Origin: Endomychus coccineus
Lineage: Eukaryota; Arthropoda; Insecta; Coleoptera; Endomychidae
Direction of reading: 5' to 3'
Length of the DNA stretch: 64,000 nucleotides
Assembly (NCBI GenBank): GCA_958510875.1
Contig: OY294068.1
Span: 177,537,411-177,601,410 of the forward strand
The notes under the pieces were generated by a model. The model saw nothing but the letters and a program-made list of their open reading frames with translations, made no database searches and was not told the origin of the DNA. Shown piece after piece: positions 1 through 11,769 of this stretch. Position numbers and translations under genes: made by a program. The stretch's first letter is position 1. Each line of letters starts with the position of its first letter.

Positions 1-210
1 GAACTTCCGTTCGAACTAATCTTAATTGTCATGTCTGCCGCAGCCGTATCTGTTCTCCTGGTTTTATTCGTGGTTATATTATCGATAGTGAAGTGCCATC
101 GGAATAAGAAAATGCGAAAGAAACGCCATAATTCAAAAGTTACGTTGAGCAATTCGACCAAAGATAGTCTATTACAGGAGAATATCGACGACTATCAAGA
201 TTGCCTGAAG
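1..210 (+). CDS. Penultimate coding exon of a single-pass membrane protein (partial 5')
   Basis: Frame 1 is open from base 1 to a splice donor at 211 (AAG|gtaaat), giving 70 residues. Residues about 6-30 form one long hydrophobic helix (runs such as VSVLLVLFVVILSIV). A basic stop-transfer patch follows (KCHRNKKMRKKR), then a polar Ser/Asp-rich stretch, the usual layout of a type I receptor crossing from outside to cytoplasm. The exon continues upstream of the window, so the ectodomain is not visible. It ends in phase 0, matching the phase-0 acceptor at 3741, and the frame stays open across that junction. Read through, frame 1 stops soon after 211. The family is inferred only: the tail resembles kekkon-type LRR/Ig proteins of insects, but without the ectodomain other LRR/Ig receptors remain possible. 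Confidence 0.78.
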
Positions 211-2329
211 GTAAATATTCCATCAACTTTCTAGCGTGAATTTCGTAAAATAAGCCAATGTTATCGTTTTGATTCGAGCGGGACGAACCTAATGTGTTTA
301 TCGATGAAAACGGTTCATCAAATATTTGGTGAACCAAGAACTGAAAGTCCCGAAGGGTATTGGGGATAAAGCCGCATTCTCAATCAAAGAAAATGTTTCA
401 GTAAACAAAACTGTTTTATCTAAATTGTCCTGAAACTATCGAAGGTCATTCTGAAACTTAAAATTTATCACATTAAAATTTATCACAGAAACATGTTTTT
501 CTAACTGTATGCAGGTGTCCTAAGAGTCAAGTTCATCCCTGGCCAGAATATCAAAATATGATCTGGATTCAAGATATTGGAACTTTTATAAGTATCGTCA
601 AAATCTACACCTTACAATATTTAGAGTGTCGTAACAACATATCAATTAATAAATCAAATTGGGTTGGTTGAAATTATCTTAGAACAAGACAGTCCAGTAG
701 GCTTGGGTCAGGGCGGAAGGCAAGAATACTATTTGGATTGATGTCCCTTATGACCTGAAGAGTGTGTGTGCGCTGCCGAGGAGTTGCTGAATAAGGAAAG
801 CCAGTGTCGGAGGTCCAACTAGGATATGAGAGGAAGTTTCGTCCGCCCGTCTGCATCTAATATAGCCTAGATCATAAGCAAGGCATATTAAGGGTAGTTA
901 ACTATTCTGTAATGTAATAATAATAAGTTCTATCATCAATCTTATGCTTCTTCTGCTCACGGACATGAGGGTTTTCGAGCGTTTGGGCAAGAACTCCGAA
1001 ATGTAAACCTTCGCCTAATGCCTCATGCCAGGGACACCACGGACACGACCTCTGTCCAATAGCTCTCTGAGGATGCGGAGCCAGGTGGTCGATGAGATTC
1101 CGATCGCTGAATTAGAGCTACGAGTTCTCAGGAAACTCCTCAATTTTCTTTCATGAGGTTCCAGGCCTCAGCCTGGAAAACAATAACGCGAGCACACAGG
1201 GAAACAGCTACATAATTCTAATTTTTGTTATGCAACCCTGAAAATCCTCACTATTGATCACAGTCTCGTATCAAAGTAATATTATCATACATGGGGAAAA
1301 AAAACTTTTTGCTGTGGCCTTCTGATCTCTGTGCTTGTATTATGCTTTTGAGATTCAATACTACTCATTATAATGGTAAAGTAGTAATAGCATTACAACT
1401 AATGATTTCGGACAGCTGTTCCCCTATCTCATGCTCATCATCGGAACGAGAAAGTTTGGAATGCTACTGACCGATAGTTCTGTCGAAGTATGAATAATTC
1501 CACCGAAAGAACATTACAGCCATATGAATATCCGCTTATTATATCATATACTGCTCACTGAGAATTTATTTGGACCAAGCTTATCTATAGAGATGGATAT
1601 TACCTTTCTGTATTATGTTATCAACTGAAGCTGAATCTAAAATTATGTTCTTAAATGTTAGAAATGAATCTGAATGTGGTACCAATTGCGAGATGGGGAT
1701 AGACAATGGTTAAGATGGAAGTTTATTTACAAAATTGTTGTAGTGAATTATAGATTTCGATTTAGTCATGAGTTATTATGTTATCATTGCTTTTAGAATG
1801 CATAATATATAAGTTATCGGGATTAAAAGTGGAAAATAAATTACATTTCCATCTCTGGAAATGAATTATCATCATCATTATAATTATGTTATGTTCCAAT
1901 AGATGATTCGAGTTTCTGATTTCTCAAATATTCTTGGAACCTTAAACTGAAAGGAGTTTGTTTACTTGGATACCTGTATATTCTTGACTTGTCTTATACC
2001 ATGTAGTATTGTTGGTCTTATGAACAATAAAATTATTATTATTAATACTATTATTATGGATACGAATTATTTTCTGTTTATACTCGTTTTCAAGAAATTG
2101 AGAGTCAGTGTTCACCTAAACGCGTAAAATGATTTGGCAATATTGAATCTGCTGATAAATGAGGTTTGGTTTTCTTATCAAGTTCATTTTGAAGAAGTTC
2201 ATCCATTATCTTGACATCATAACAGTTATATTCAGTAATATCTATGATTCTGTTCAATTCTATGTAGCAATAATCTATACTCATATAGAAGAGAATCAAA
2301 ATCTTGAAGAAATAGGTTAGAGAAATCTG

Positions 2330-2475
2330 GAGTTTGAAGGCTGAGTTGTGATGCTTGTGATGCCTTGTACAGGAGAAAATGGACGCACATCCAGTGTAAA
2401 GTTCCACGAACATTTGAGAAGTCATAGGCTTAAAAAGAAGGGACTCCAATTACCCGTGTCACCTGTTGAATTGTA
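2330..2475 (+). pseudogene. Penelope-like GIY-YIG endonuclease remnant (intronic)
   Basis: With frameshifts, this stretch reads as a CDALY-like piece followed by SSVKFHEHLRSHRLKKKG. That matches the part of the PLE C-terminal GIY-YIG domain where a CxxC/YIG block is followed by a KFxEHxRS helix. The same pattern occurs in the clearer copy at about 10950-11070 (CCDDCDLLYIG, KFQEHMRSH). No reverse transcriptase remains. Only about 100 bp can be aligned and the reading frame is broken, so this is a weak call. Confidence 0.45.
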
Positions 2476-2999
2476 GATTCAGATTTCCACTGTCAATTAT
2501 ACAGGGTGTTCCGTATAAGAACCGACACAGAGCAGTGGCATGTAGGGGAACCAAAAGTTTGAAGTAGTGGAGCAGGAAGTAGACAGGGAAGCTAGTGAAG
2601 AAATAGTGGAGAGGGCTCTTATGGGTATATTATTGGATGGAAGGCGGAATGAGTGGGATTTGAGTGAAAATGGAATATTTTCTGATGGATTTTTGGACAG
2701 AGTTCTTGTTGACTGGACTTGGAATCGAGAATTGATGGTTATTTGGAAGAGGTTTCATGTGAATCCAGGCTGTCAGTTTGGAGCATGGATGAAAGAATGG
2801 AAGCATGTTTTGTTAGAATATAAGTTGTATTATGATATGAGGGATCTGCGAAGGATGAGTCTAGCGATTGATGTGGATAGTAGATTAAGAGGATGGAATA
2901 GCGTGTTGAAATGCGAGGTAACTTATAAAGTGATTGTGAAGTCTGCTAGGGAGTAGTTTGCAAAAAAAAGGATGAATGTCGGTGTGAATGGTTGAATAT

Positions 3000-3520
3000 G
3001 TGATATGCAGGAGGACACCACCTGAAAGACCTGACTTAAGTCGATTCGCAGTGACTAATTTTAGTAGGGTCCTTTGAGAGTGGCGATTCCACATATCTGA
3101 CCTGGTCGATCAGTACCGAATTGGGGCATTCAAATCGACCGGGAGCAGAATTTTTCTGCGAAAGAATCTCCTGCCTGGAATCTCGAGAGTCAGTGGCCCC
3201 TGAGTCTCCGATTGACAATAGCGTAGGCTTCGTGGGGCAGTAGTTGAAACCCGCATGCTGGCTGATGGGTGTTGGAGAGTAGCTTTCACTTTCGATGGTG
3301 AGCTACTTATCAGCTCGGGAACTGACGATGCATAGTCAGTCAGACTCGGACAAGGTCTCGTTCTTACCAGTGGTGTTCGGGAGATTGCTCTCCGTGAGCA
3401 TTAATGAAAGGTAGGATTCATTCTCCCCCGCTCATTGAGTATGATCCCAATCCTTCGCCAATGGGGTCGTGTTTTAGTGTCTTCGGACCAGGAACCCCAC
3501 GCTAAACTAGTACCTGTGAA
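3000..3520. other. Unassigned block, less AT-rich than its surroundings, within the intron
   Basis: Base composition changes clearly here compared with the AT-rich intron around it, for example at 3100-3260 and 3340-3500. The frames are short and I recognise no protein motif. It may be the untranslated or 5' part of an old retroelement, but that is a guess. Confidence 0.3.
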
Positions 3521-3740
3521 TCTGTAATAACTGTATCACCAATCACTCAATGATTCACTTCGACTCCCCATCTGAGAATCTAATCGTTTAATAATAATGT
3601 ATGTTTATAGTCCCGATGCTAGGAGCTATTAGCAGAATCTAATCTGTTAGTATGTTGGAAAGCTATGATACATTCATCCTCATAATCATATTACAATGAG
3701 GTTATAAGATTCCCTACACAAGACTATTTCTCAATTTCAG

Positions 3741-4637
3741 GGACCCAGCAACGTCAAATCAGCAAACGAGGACGACGAAGAAACTTCACTTTACGGCGTT
3801 CATCTCAACTGCGGAGAGCTTATGCGAGCGATGTCCCCGACCGCGACCGCTAATCAAGTCAGAAGCCCCTCATCGCTCAAACGCTATCAGCTGGAACAGA
3901 ATCCTGACCTCATTAACGGCACAGAGAGCGTAGGTCGCCAAAGAGACTGTGATGGACAGCACATAGAAAACCTCTCAGCTTTACCGACTGTGAAGAAGCG
4001 TGTTTCTAACAGCTTCTTACCCGGCGAATTCCAACAATCAATAGCCGAATTTAAAGGAAACGACTGTGATTTATATGTGCTTGCTCCGAACGTACATCTT
4101 AATCCTGCTGGCTTAGGGAGCGGTGCAGGAGACGCGCAAGCCGAACAGTTCAATGGAAACTGTTACAGAACGTTGCCGTATAATCGCGCGAGTAAGCGAC
4201 AAACGGCGACTAATCCAATAAGCAGATACTCGCGGGATGCCGAATTTCTTTGCCACACCCCTCACACGGCAGCCTACGAGCATTATAATCCCAATATACG
4301 TCACACCGCAGACGGATATCCGACCCGCCCGGTTGACACCATTCTTCATCCCATGTTTCTGCAATCGTGTTTCGGATATTCGGACAGTGGTGAAACGTCT
4401 AAAGTACAATGGCCATCTTGTTTGCCGGGTAGTATAGTGAGGACTGCTCACGACAATGTGTTGAGAAAGTGCGTCGGTGCTCAAACACAAACTGAAAGCG
4501 AAGCGTCGAAGCAACCCATCAATAAGTTGTTGCATAAATCGTTGAGTGAACTTTCTCAGATACGCGAAACGTTAGCTGAAAGCCTCGATGAAGGCTATGA
4601 AGGAGAAACGATCGAACACAGTACCAGTGCGTGTTGA
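3741..4637 (+). CDS. Last coding exon: long cytoplasmic tail, kekkon-like (tentative)
   Basis: From the acceptor at 3741 the phase-0 frame gives 298 residues, GPSNVKSANEDDEETSLYG to LDEGYEGETIEHSTSAC, ending at TGA 4635-4637. The exon is less AT-rich than its surroundings. It encodes a low-complexity, polar, presumably unstructured tail with a short Tyr motif (NCYRTLPYNR) and a near-C-terminal acidic DEGYEGE motif. The latter recalls the DEGYxGD element that I associate from memory with insect kekkon LRR/Ig proteins. The last residues, TSAC, could be a weak class I PDZ ligand. Kekkon proteins are single-pass neuronal or epithelial membrane proteins, and Kek1 antagonises EGFR. The family name is inference. 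That this is a real exon is supported by the length of the open frame, the composition and matching splice phases. The 140-codon antisense frame inside it is a shadow. Confidence 0.7.
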   Translation, partial: GPSNVKSANEDDEETSLYGVHLNCGELMRAMSPTATANQVRSPSSLKRYQLEQNPDLINGTESVGRQRDCDGQHIENLSALPTVKKRVSNSFLPGEFQQSIAEFKGNDCDLYVLAPNVHLNPAGLGSGAGDAQAEQFNGNCYRTLPYNRASKRQTATNPISRYSRDAEFLCHTPHTAAYEHYNPNIRHTADGYPTRPVDTILHPMFLQSCFGYSDSGETSKVQWPSCLPGSIVRTAHDNVLRKCVGAQTQTESEASKQPINKLLHKSLSELSQIRETLAESLDEGYEGETIEHSTSAC

Positions 4638-5280
4638 GTTTTACTTAAAAATTAAGCAGAATGTGATAAAATAATATTATAGAGTTCGATTGGACTTTCA
4701 CGCTCCCGTGAATTTGGATTTAAAGTGAGAAATTTGAGACTCTCATGAATAAGCTATTCTAAGAACTTATGATTTGCAGTAGATCATTCTCTGTTTGCAT
4801 GACCTACCCAAGAATATCATGAGGCTGCTATCAAAGGCAAACAGAAGCAAAATGCGGTGTTGATGCTGGTTGCGCCTCGTTGATGACGTAAAAGTCTCCC
4901 ATGAGCACAAAGCTAGTGCTTCGCCAAATACGTGCATTTATAATTGTTCCAATTAACAGTTGGATCAAATATTCGAAGATTGTCATACATTGCGACGAAT
5001 TGGAGCAATCCCCTCTAAGGTGCAAGGCCAGAACGCTCGATCATGAAGTAATAAGCCAAATAAATAATAGCGCACAATGCTGCAATACCGGCAGTAAAAC
5101 AAAAGTTATATTTATTCTTTAGAACTTTTATAAGGACTTTCTGTTTGAACAGTGTTTGCCAGATGTGAACTGAGTCTTCAGTTGCACCCAATTTGCTTTT
5201 ATCAATGTGAAAAAACTGTCTTTTAATGGTTCTGTTAGAAATTTTCCGAACAATGTGTACTTCAAAATAAACTCATTGAA
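4638..5280 (+). other. Probable 3' UTR with candidate poly(A) signals
   Basis: AT-rich sequence directly after the stop codon, without coding potential. AATAAA hexamers occur at 5059-5064 and 5266-5271 and are plausible polyadenylation signals. The transcript end cannot be fixed from sequence alone. Confidence 0.4.
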
Positions 5281-6085
5281 ATAATTCAAAATTATTTTCA
5301 AAATTACGTGAATTGTTTGTGACTATACAGTGCATGTGTCTGTCCTAGAACCAACCTCTGTTACCTTTAGCGATAAGTTCCTGGAAAATGTCCCTTGAGC
5401 GTTGCCTTCTGACGGGAGTTTTTACATTCATCATTTCTCACCAAGATAATATAATATTCATAAACTGGGGTGTAGATTTGGGATGCTTTACATTTGAATC
5501 AAATTCAAGTAGTGACTACCTTGAGGGCTCTTTAACTTTTGACGTTCAAAATTTGTATGATGAAGTGTTTTCAAATTCATAGAATATCCAAATTTTGTTA
5601 TTGTTCACGTATTTTTTCAAGCATAAAATGAGACATTGTTATTTTCTCCCGAGTCAAAGTTCAGCTACTGCATAATTTGATTGGGTTTTGAATTCATCCA
5701 ATTATTCCTTACATATTTTGAGAATGTGAAAATAATCGAATACATAAAATAACAGTCTAGAATTATCAACTGGATAAGGATACATGATATGTTTATGCTT
5801 CGAAAAATTTGTCACAACATATAAAACAGAACATTTTGTATCCAATTTGTTCTCATTTCGTACCCCTGCGGTACCACCACGAGAATCTTGTTCTGCTATA
5901 ATTGTTGCCGTGAAATCTTTCACAGGGTCGGCCGATATTCATTGTTCCGTGGCTCATTATTTTTGTAAGAACACTAAACATTTGAATTCTCGGCACATTG
6001 TTGTAATCTCCGTTGGAGCCATAAACACAACATTTATTCGTCATAAGTAATTAACTATCATCATCTTCATCATTGATGAGTCAGG
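5281..6085. other. AT-rich intergenic sequence, nothing recognised
   Basis: Only short open frames on both strands, none with a motif I recognise. Confidence 0.5.
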
Positions 6086-6089
6086 ATTT

Positions 6090-6625
6090 CAACCCCAATA
6101 GGCCTCTGGATTGGATTCATCGTACATCAGAAGCCTATTCAATACTAACAGGATTGAGGCCCGCCAGAAACCCAGAATATCGCTGATGCTTGCTTCCATA
6201 AGTCCCTCCGGGTACAGTTCTGCTAGGCCAAGGTATCGTTGCCAAAGCATATTACGATGCCCATAATATGGAGGTGTTTGTTGAGATGACAGTGATTCGT
6301 GGGGATTCCAGTCATCTCTCTTATATCCGTTTTGTTTAGAGAAAGGAGTTTCTTTGAGAGCCTAGGCACAGACTTTTTGATTTAGAGCTTGGCTTGCTTC
6401 ATTTGTGATGATTTCCGCCATAAGTCAGACCACTCTTTGTTCAGCTGGCCTCGATGGGCGTGATCGGTTCGTGGAAGCGACCATTGGGTCCAGCTCTTAG
6501 GGGGGCCAGATGACCCCACTGGTCCAGGTTCTCAGACATTTTATTTCCTTCTACTCCACTGTGTTATGTGTGAATTGGACTTTGTTTGCCCTGGCTAGTT
6601 CAGCCAGTGCATCTAGCATTCTTTG
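6090..6625 (-). pseudogene. LINE ORF2 C-terminal remnant, R1/I-like (post-RNase H region)
   Basis: On the minus strand, broken frames give KRWSDLWRKSSQMKQAKL, then LSKKLLSLNKTDIREMTG, then CHLNKHLHIMGI and an ILGFWRA-like end. This is the usual order of the region after RNase H in R1/I-group LINE ORF2 proteins (WSDRW, QAKLW, LSRTDLRxxTG, GHCxLNKHLHxMG). Upstream on the same strand (6540-6620), LDALAELARANKV fits the end of an RNase H domain. Several stops and frameshifts show it is dead. Upstream RT and endonuclease are absent. Confidence 0.65.
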
Positions 6626-6629
6626 ACAA

Positions 6630-8690
6630 GCCTTGATGTGACTCTAGGACGCTTGAGAACAGAGATGACCGGCTCATTTACAGATGAAGAACGTTCCAAA
6701 GGATTAGGTGCAACATATACTTTTCGACAAGAAATAGATAAGACTGTGTCAAATTTTTATATTTATCACCTGTCACAGTCATACTGGTCACGCGGCATTA
6801 AGACGAAGGATACTGTCGTAAGCTTCGTTAACCTCTTATTGATAACGTCATACTGACTTTTGCACTCATCGAATAGGTATTGTTTGGAGTCGTGTTCGGT
6901 GACCCAGCTACTTTCTTTCACGCCTCCAACGAGGCACGCATTTCTGCTCGTAATCCCAACACGGAATTTGGCTTTCTGTCTATTATAATCCTAGATCCGA
7001 TTCAATAAGGCAACGGGTAATACATACGATGATGTTATTGAGTCATGGGACACTCATTTGATTGGGAATGGAAAACCGTTACATACCATTATGAGCAATA
7101 ACTCAGAAAAACTGATATTCTCCCTCTGCGTTCCATTATTTGCGATGAATATCCTGGTCTGGTGACAGAGTATGTCGAGTGAATAAGTCTATCCAAATAC
7201 AAACATCCGTTTTGTGCATAAATTTGATAATGGGTTATTGTGTATACAAGCATGTTACTTGTAAATTCATTCATCTTGCATAGCTTATACGTCAAATAGT
7301 GTCAAACACTTCTGACAATAATTCAATTCCTCTGAATAATTCTTTTTCTGCTCAAACTGCTACCTTCACCTAACTGTCATCGCCTTAATATCTCAAATTA
7401 TCAAAAACATGATAAACACTGGGACCAGATCTGGATTATATGGAGGATGATCGAATTGTTCAAAACCCCGTCTTTTCTCTCGTTATTTGTGCAGGAGTGC
7501 TGCATAGTATGCCCCGTTAATTGTTTTAGAAAATATTCTTACCTATACATTTCGAGTTATGTATCTTTGATGGAACAAAAATAAACCGGAATGTATAACT
7601 ATTATGCTATGCAGAATAACGGTGGGACACGAACGCGAGTTACCTTTCGGGATTTCTAGAAGGACAACCCGAATCGAGGAACAATGAGAGACACAATCAT
7701 ACAATCATAATTGGGTGGTTAACTGGAATATTATTATTGAGAACATTTTCAGATCTTCTACCACCCCAGAGCACCCACGATAATTACTATGAGTTGACGA
7801 ATTCCTGACGTCCTTCCTGTTTGGCACCATTTGTAAAACCGACAAACACGATCTTGGTTGTACCACACCCCAAAGTGAATGTCACTTGATGCATTGCGAT
7901 ATTTTGAATAAGGATATAATCGACCCTTTGTTTCAGAGCAGAATGTAAATAATCGTTTGTTACTGAACAAATATTGGAGATTAGTTTATTGTAGAGTTGT
8001 ATAATTATTATAGTATGACATATATTGACATTATTCCACAGCTGAGACCTGAAAAACGGATGATAAGAGATGATAACATGATATAAGAAATTCACTTTGA
8101 TTGTTGTTGTTGACATTTAACGAAATTATTGTAAATTATAACTACCATTATATTAATTCATTCCAATAGAACGCTTGACTGTTAACATCAGCAAGACCCT
8201 GACCAAATTTACCGATGTTTTGTAATATGTTGCCAGTATCTTTCATCTCATATTTCACAGAAAGAGAAGTTCCAACTGATTTTTGAATATCGAAACATCA
8301 TATTTTGTTGTAAGCTGAGACATAGTGCTGAGTCACCTGGTAGCGAATGAAGGTAACATCTAGTTGTGGATATGGTCAATAGTGAAGTCCACACCAGCAA
8401 TCACCAGAACCAAAAATTCAAGAGGAGGAATAAGAAATAAATGGAAGGAAGTTGGTGATGCAAATGATGTTGAAATAGTTGCTCAAGGACTAACATTAAA
8501 TCTGATTTGAGCAAAAATTAAGCATTTGTTGTATTCAGCCTGAAATTTCAACTCGATTTTGGGATTTGTTCGGTTTTGAAAGTAAGCCATGTTTTTCCAA
8601 TATTTACTTTTGTGAATATTCTCATTTCATTCATCCTTTTATTCAGTACTGTTTTGATAATTAATTTATTTTTTTAATGTAATAATAAAA
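6630..8690. other. AT-rich stretch, nothing recognised
   Basis: Short open frames only (longest 109 codons on the minus strand at 7787-8116, AT-rich and without a recognised motif). No repeat boundary or RNA gene was seen. Confidence 0.45.
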
Positions 8691-8699
8691 CAAAAAAAA

Positions 8700-9550
8700 A
8701 CACATAACATAATATAATGCAATAGTGAAAATCGAATAACACAACACTGAATAAGTATCAAATTCTCGTTGCATTTTCTACTGATGCTTCTGCGCACATA
8801 ATATTCTTTCCATTTCCTTGAGATTTCTCGTATACGGGTTGTTTATAATCTTTTTATACAAATTTTATGAATCTGATTGTTGTCCAGTTAACGTCTTGAT
8901 GTTTTTGCAAAAGTATTTTGACATCACGTAATTTTAAGCCACTTCTTTCCTGATGAAATTTGCTTTGGATTAACCATACCACATTTTACACTTTCTGCAC
9001 ACTCCAACGTTATTTCCTAACTCCGATTTGTTTGCGCATTCTCCGTGATTTCCTCATCTTCAAAAAGCGCCTTGGGCAAGAGAATTTGAAATGCTACTGC
9101 CTGGGTGAGTTCATGATGCAGCTTACTAGATTTTTTGGTATGTGTATAGAGATTGAGGTTGTGCAAAAAATACTGTTAAATGAAAATTTTTATTGTGATA
9201 ATAACAAAGCTTTGCAGAAGACCTCTCTTGTCGTGCTCTCCTAATTTTAATTCAGTTTCAATTAGGACTTTGCCACATTCAAAGCACTTGAGTGAGGAAA
9301 AACGTGAATTTTTGGTATAGAGACCAAATGATAGAATCAAATCGTGAATGGCGAATGCAGAATGTAACCGCTTTAGAAACCATGGTACTCAGTGAATACA
9401 TTAAACGACATACTAACAGAAAGAAGTGTTGTTGTTGTTGTGTTCTCATTACCATCCACTCGATAAAAACGTCCCAACAATGGATTCGCATGAACCTTTA
9501 TCTTTCTTCATTAACATTACTGATGGAAGTGTTTCATCATGTTTTGACTG
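8700..9550. repeat. Interspersed repeat of about 870 bp, copy 1
   Basis: This block matches 42370-42990 plus 44195-44375 along its whole length with scattered substitutions. Shared landmarks are AACACAACACTGAA, TATCAAATTCTCGTTGCA, CTCCAACGTTATTTCCTAAC, GAGTTCATGATGCAGCTTAC and a GTT-rich run near 9426. The second copy is split by a LINE. Neither strand encodes a protein I recognise and no terminal repeats were found, so the class is unknown. Confidence 0.75.
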
Positions 9551-9729
9551 GTTGTTGATTATCAAATCTTAATATTTTATTCTTATAAATAATCTGGAAC
9601 ATAGTGCTTGGTCATCAAGTGATAAATGGTGACGAATAAAGTCAATTTTCTCACGTGGATCTGATCAATAGTGGTATATTGAAAGAGTAATCACACTCAA
9701 CTTATCGAATTTGACTTTGTGTAAAAACT

Positions 9730-10020
9730 GAATAATTCAATGAATATGATAATACATTTTCAAGACCCTTATACTTTAATCGATCCACTTTGAACTACTC
9801 TGTAATATCGAATGGGCAACGTCAAGCTCTTTCAAACTGATACTCATAACAGTAGATGACATTCAGTTCAGTTCAGTGAAAATTCAATGCATATAATGGA
9901 ATAAATTCAAGAACCTTGTACTTTGAATGTTCCGTTTTCAACTACCCTGTAATTCAGAATGTGCAACGTCAAGCTCTTCCGAACTGATACTGATAACAGT
10001 AGATGACATTCGGTTATAAT
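9730..10020. repeat. Tandem duplication, two units of about 147 bp
   Basis: GCAACGTCAAGCTCTT occurs at 9816 and 9963, and GATAACAGTAGATGACATTC or its variant recurs at the same spacing. Most of both units aligns with modest divergence, giving two copies of a 147-bp unit. Confidence 0.8.
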
Positions 10021-10024
10021 AGAA

Positions 10025-10920
10025 AATTAACCATTACAGATTGCTCCGAAAGTAATAAGGTATCAAATTTGTTTCATGTCAGCAGCTTATGCACTTGACG
10101 TTTGATTGTAATCATAGATATGAATAACGAGCACGCCCTTACCGCAAAGTCAACTTTTCATTCGGTGGTGGACTGCAGTCGACGCTCCTGTTCGCAGATA
10201 ATGATTCCACTCCGTCATCTGGTGTAGTATTTAATCACGTAATCCCTAAACACGATGAGTTGCAACTTGAAAAGGATTATATTTTCATCATTCTAACAGC
10301 CTAGCGCAGTATTACATTCTGGAGTTCTTTAATGAAAATATTGCTATTAGGTGATGATGAATAACTTACAAGCAGCTAGCCGGAAAATTGGATCCCAATT
10401 CCCTGAGAAATTATAAATAGCGAAGCAACGGAGTGTCGTTACTCGGCTTAATATATTTGATCAGCTGAATAATTTATTCATTGGAACAAGAGTTTCAATA
10501 TACAGGATGAGTCACAAGGAACGCATCGAATCCTTGGAGTGTATTCTACATCTAAAAGTAATCTGTCCGATTCAAATTTTCTTCCAAATTATAGCGTCAT
10601 GACAAAATTAGTAAAATAAAGTCTAGTATGCACATGAAATAATGGAAAATTTATTTTAATAGACAATATGGAACAATTGAATATGAAAAATGAACAAATG
10701 AATTGATCTAATTTTATTTCAGTAATATTGAATGGTTTCGGCATCAAGAATGTGTAAATTCATTTTTAACTTATGAATATATCAGATTTAACACGTATTT
10801 GTTCAATTTCTGTTTTGATACTTCCATAGTAGTTAGTTCAACAGATATCGAGAAACCAACAACACTATTTCAAAATTCCTATCATAACAAAATAAAACGT
10901 CTAATAATTTGAACGAATTC
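10025..10920. other. AT-rich stretch with isolated transposon-like termini
   Basis: A TACAGGATGAGTCACAAGG motif at 10501 resembles mariner-type ends and TTGCTCCGAAAGTAAT at about 10042 is also mariner-like. No transposase or matching inverted end was found. The rest is unassigned. Confidence 0.3.
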
Positions 10921-10924
10921 ATGA

Positions 10925-11260
10925 ACAATTCTAAAACAAATAAAGTTAAATTTAAAAAATCTGGAGCTTATGAGTTATGTTGTGATGACTGTGATCTTTT
11001 GTATATTGGTCGAAAAGGTTGCAGCTTTCACCAGAAATTTCAAGAACATATGAGGAGCCACAGATAGAAAAAGACCGATTCGACGTATGTTAATCATCTA
11101 GTTGAACCATAATTTCACTCAGAATCCTAAAGGGCTTGAAATTGAATGGATTGGAATCATGGGAAATTGTCAAACGTGTTAAAGACAAGAATAATGTAGT
11201 TTCAAATAAGCAATTGGACATTTAGCATTCACCAATTATTAATCATTTTCTTAGTATTTC
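10925..11260 (+). pseudogene. Penelope-like element C-terminus (GIY-YIG), remnant
   Basis: From about 10956 the frame reads SGAYELCCDDCDLLYIG, then KFQEHMRSHR and a stop. After a frame change it reads STYVNHLVEP, and then NPKGLEIEWI. This is the order of the PLE GIY-YIG endonuclease: an SGxYxLxCxxCxxxYIG core, a KFxEH helix, an HL.E block and the LEI strand. Stops and frameshifts make it non-functional. A hammerhead-like core lies about 110 bp downstream (11362-11402), as expected for a PLE 3' end. Confidence 0.72.
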
Positions 11261-11269
11261 TTCAAATGT

Positions 11270-11760
11270 TCTGTAACTAATGGTATTCTCCTCCACTTAA
11301 TAATTATAGTAATTATAGTATAAAGTCGTTCTCTGTCAATTTAACTTTAGTTTATACCTCAGCTCGGGTGATGACACTGTGTGTTGAAACATATGTAAGC
11401 AATAATGAATAATAAAAACATTCATTGTTTATTAAGTGTAAATTAGTGATTTTACTTCCATAACTTTATAAGTTATTTGGATAAAATTACCAGTGTAGAT
11501 AACTGGGTACTTTTAAGTAGGCTTTCTGTAATTTTAACTATTCCTTCTGGAAGTACATTAAAGAATCTCGGTGGAGGATGAGTACTATTCCTTCGACTAA
11601 TAGCTTTACTTACTTAATCTGAATTCAAACTTTTCCGGAAACGAATTTACAAATATTTGATTGAACGTGGTATAACAATTAGTTATTTCATGTTTTCAAC
11701 TATTTTCAACATAGGATAGGTAGTGCCTTCACTACTAAGAACAGTTATGTCTTGGTAACA
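11270..11760. other. AT-rich flank, otherwise unassigned
   Basis: Apart from the hammerhead-like motif above, I see only AT-rich sequence without coding potential. Confidence 0.4.
11362..11402 (+). ncRNA. Decayed hammerhead-like motif of a PLE
   Basis: GTGATGA (C3 changed to G) at 11368-11374 is followed by a 3-bp hairpin (CAC/GTG), GAAA at 11386-11389 and CATATGTA, which can form the 2-bp stem III with a GTA cleavage triplet. Stem I is not convincing: AGC after the site pairs only with an offset GCT. Position 3' of a PLE endonuclease remnant supports common origin. Probably inactive. Confidence 0.35.
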
Positions 11761-11769
11761 CGGTAGACC

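Larger units (their letters stand above)
211..3740 (+). other. Intron of the membrane-protein gene
   Basis: The intron runs from GTAAAT at 211 to a pyrimidine-rich acceptor (ttctcaatttcag) ending at 3740, about 3.5 kb, phase 0. It is mostly AT-rich. It holds a degenerate PLE endonuclease fragment near 2335-2470, an isolated ACAGGGTGTT transposon-like terminus at 2501, and a less AT-rich block at about 3000-3520. A second such block at about 680-1200 I could not assign. A TTA/ATT-rich simple tract lies near 2030-2056. Confidence 0.75.

Noticed and set aside
2567..2956. 129-codon Trp-rich plus-strand frame in the intron
   Set aside because: No family recognised, no splice context, and it sits right beside a transposon-like terminus. 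Possibly repeat-derived; not enough to call a gene.
4113..4535. 140-codon open frame antisense to the last receptor exon
   Set aside because: It lies opposite a longer, better-supported coding exon with matching splice phase and has no motif. It is a shadow of the less AT-rich exon.
10040..10060. TTGCTCCGAAAGTAAT motif resembling a mariner end
   Set aside because: No inverted partner or transposase was found and the match is short.
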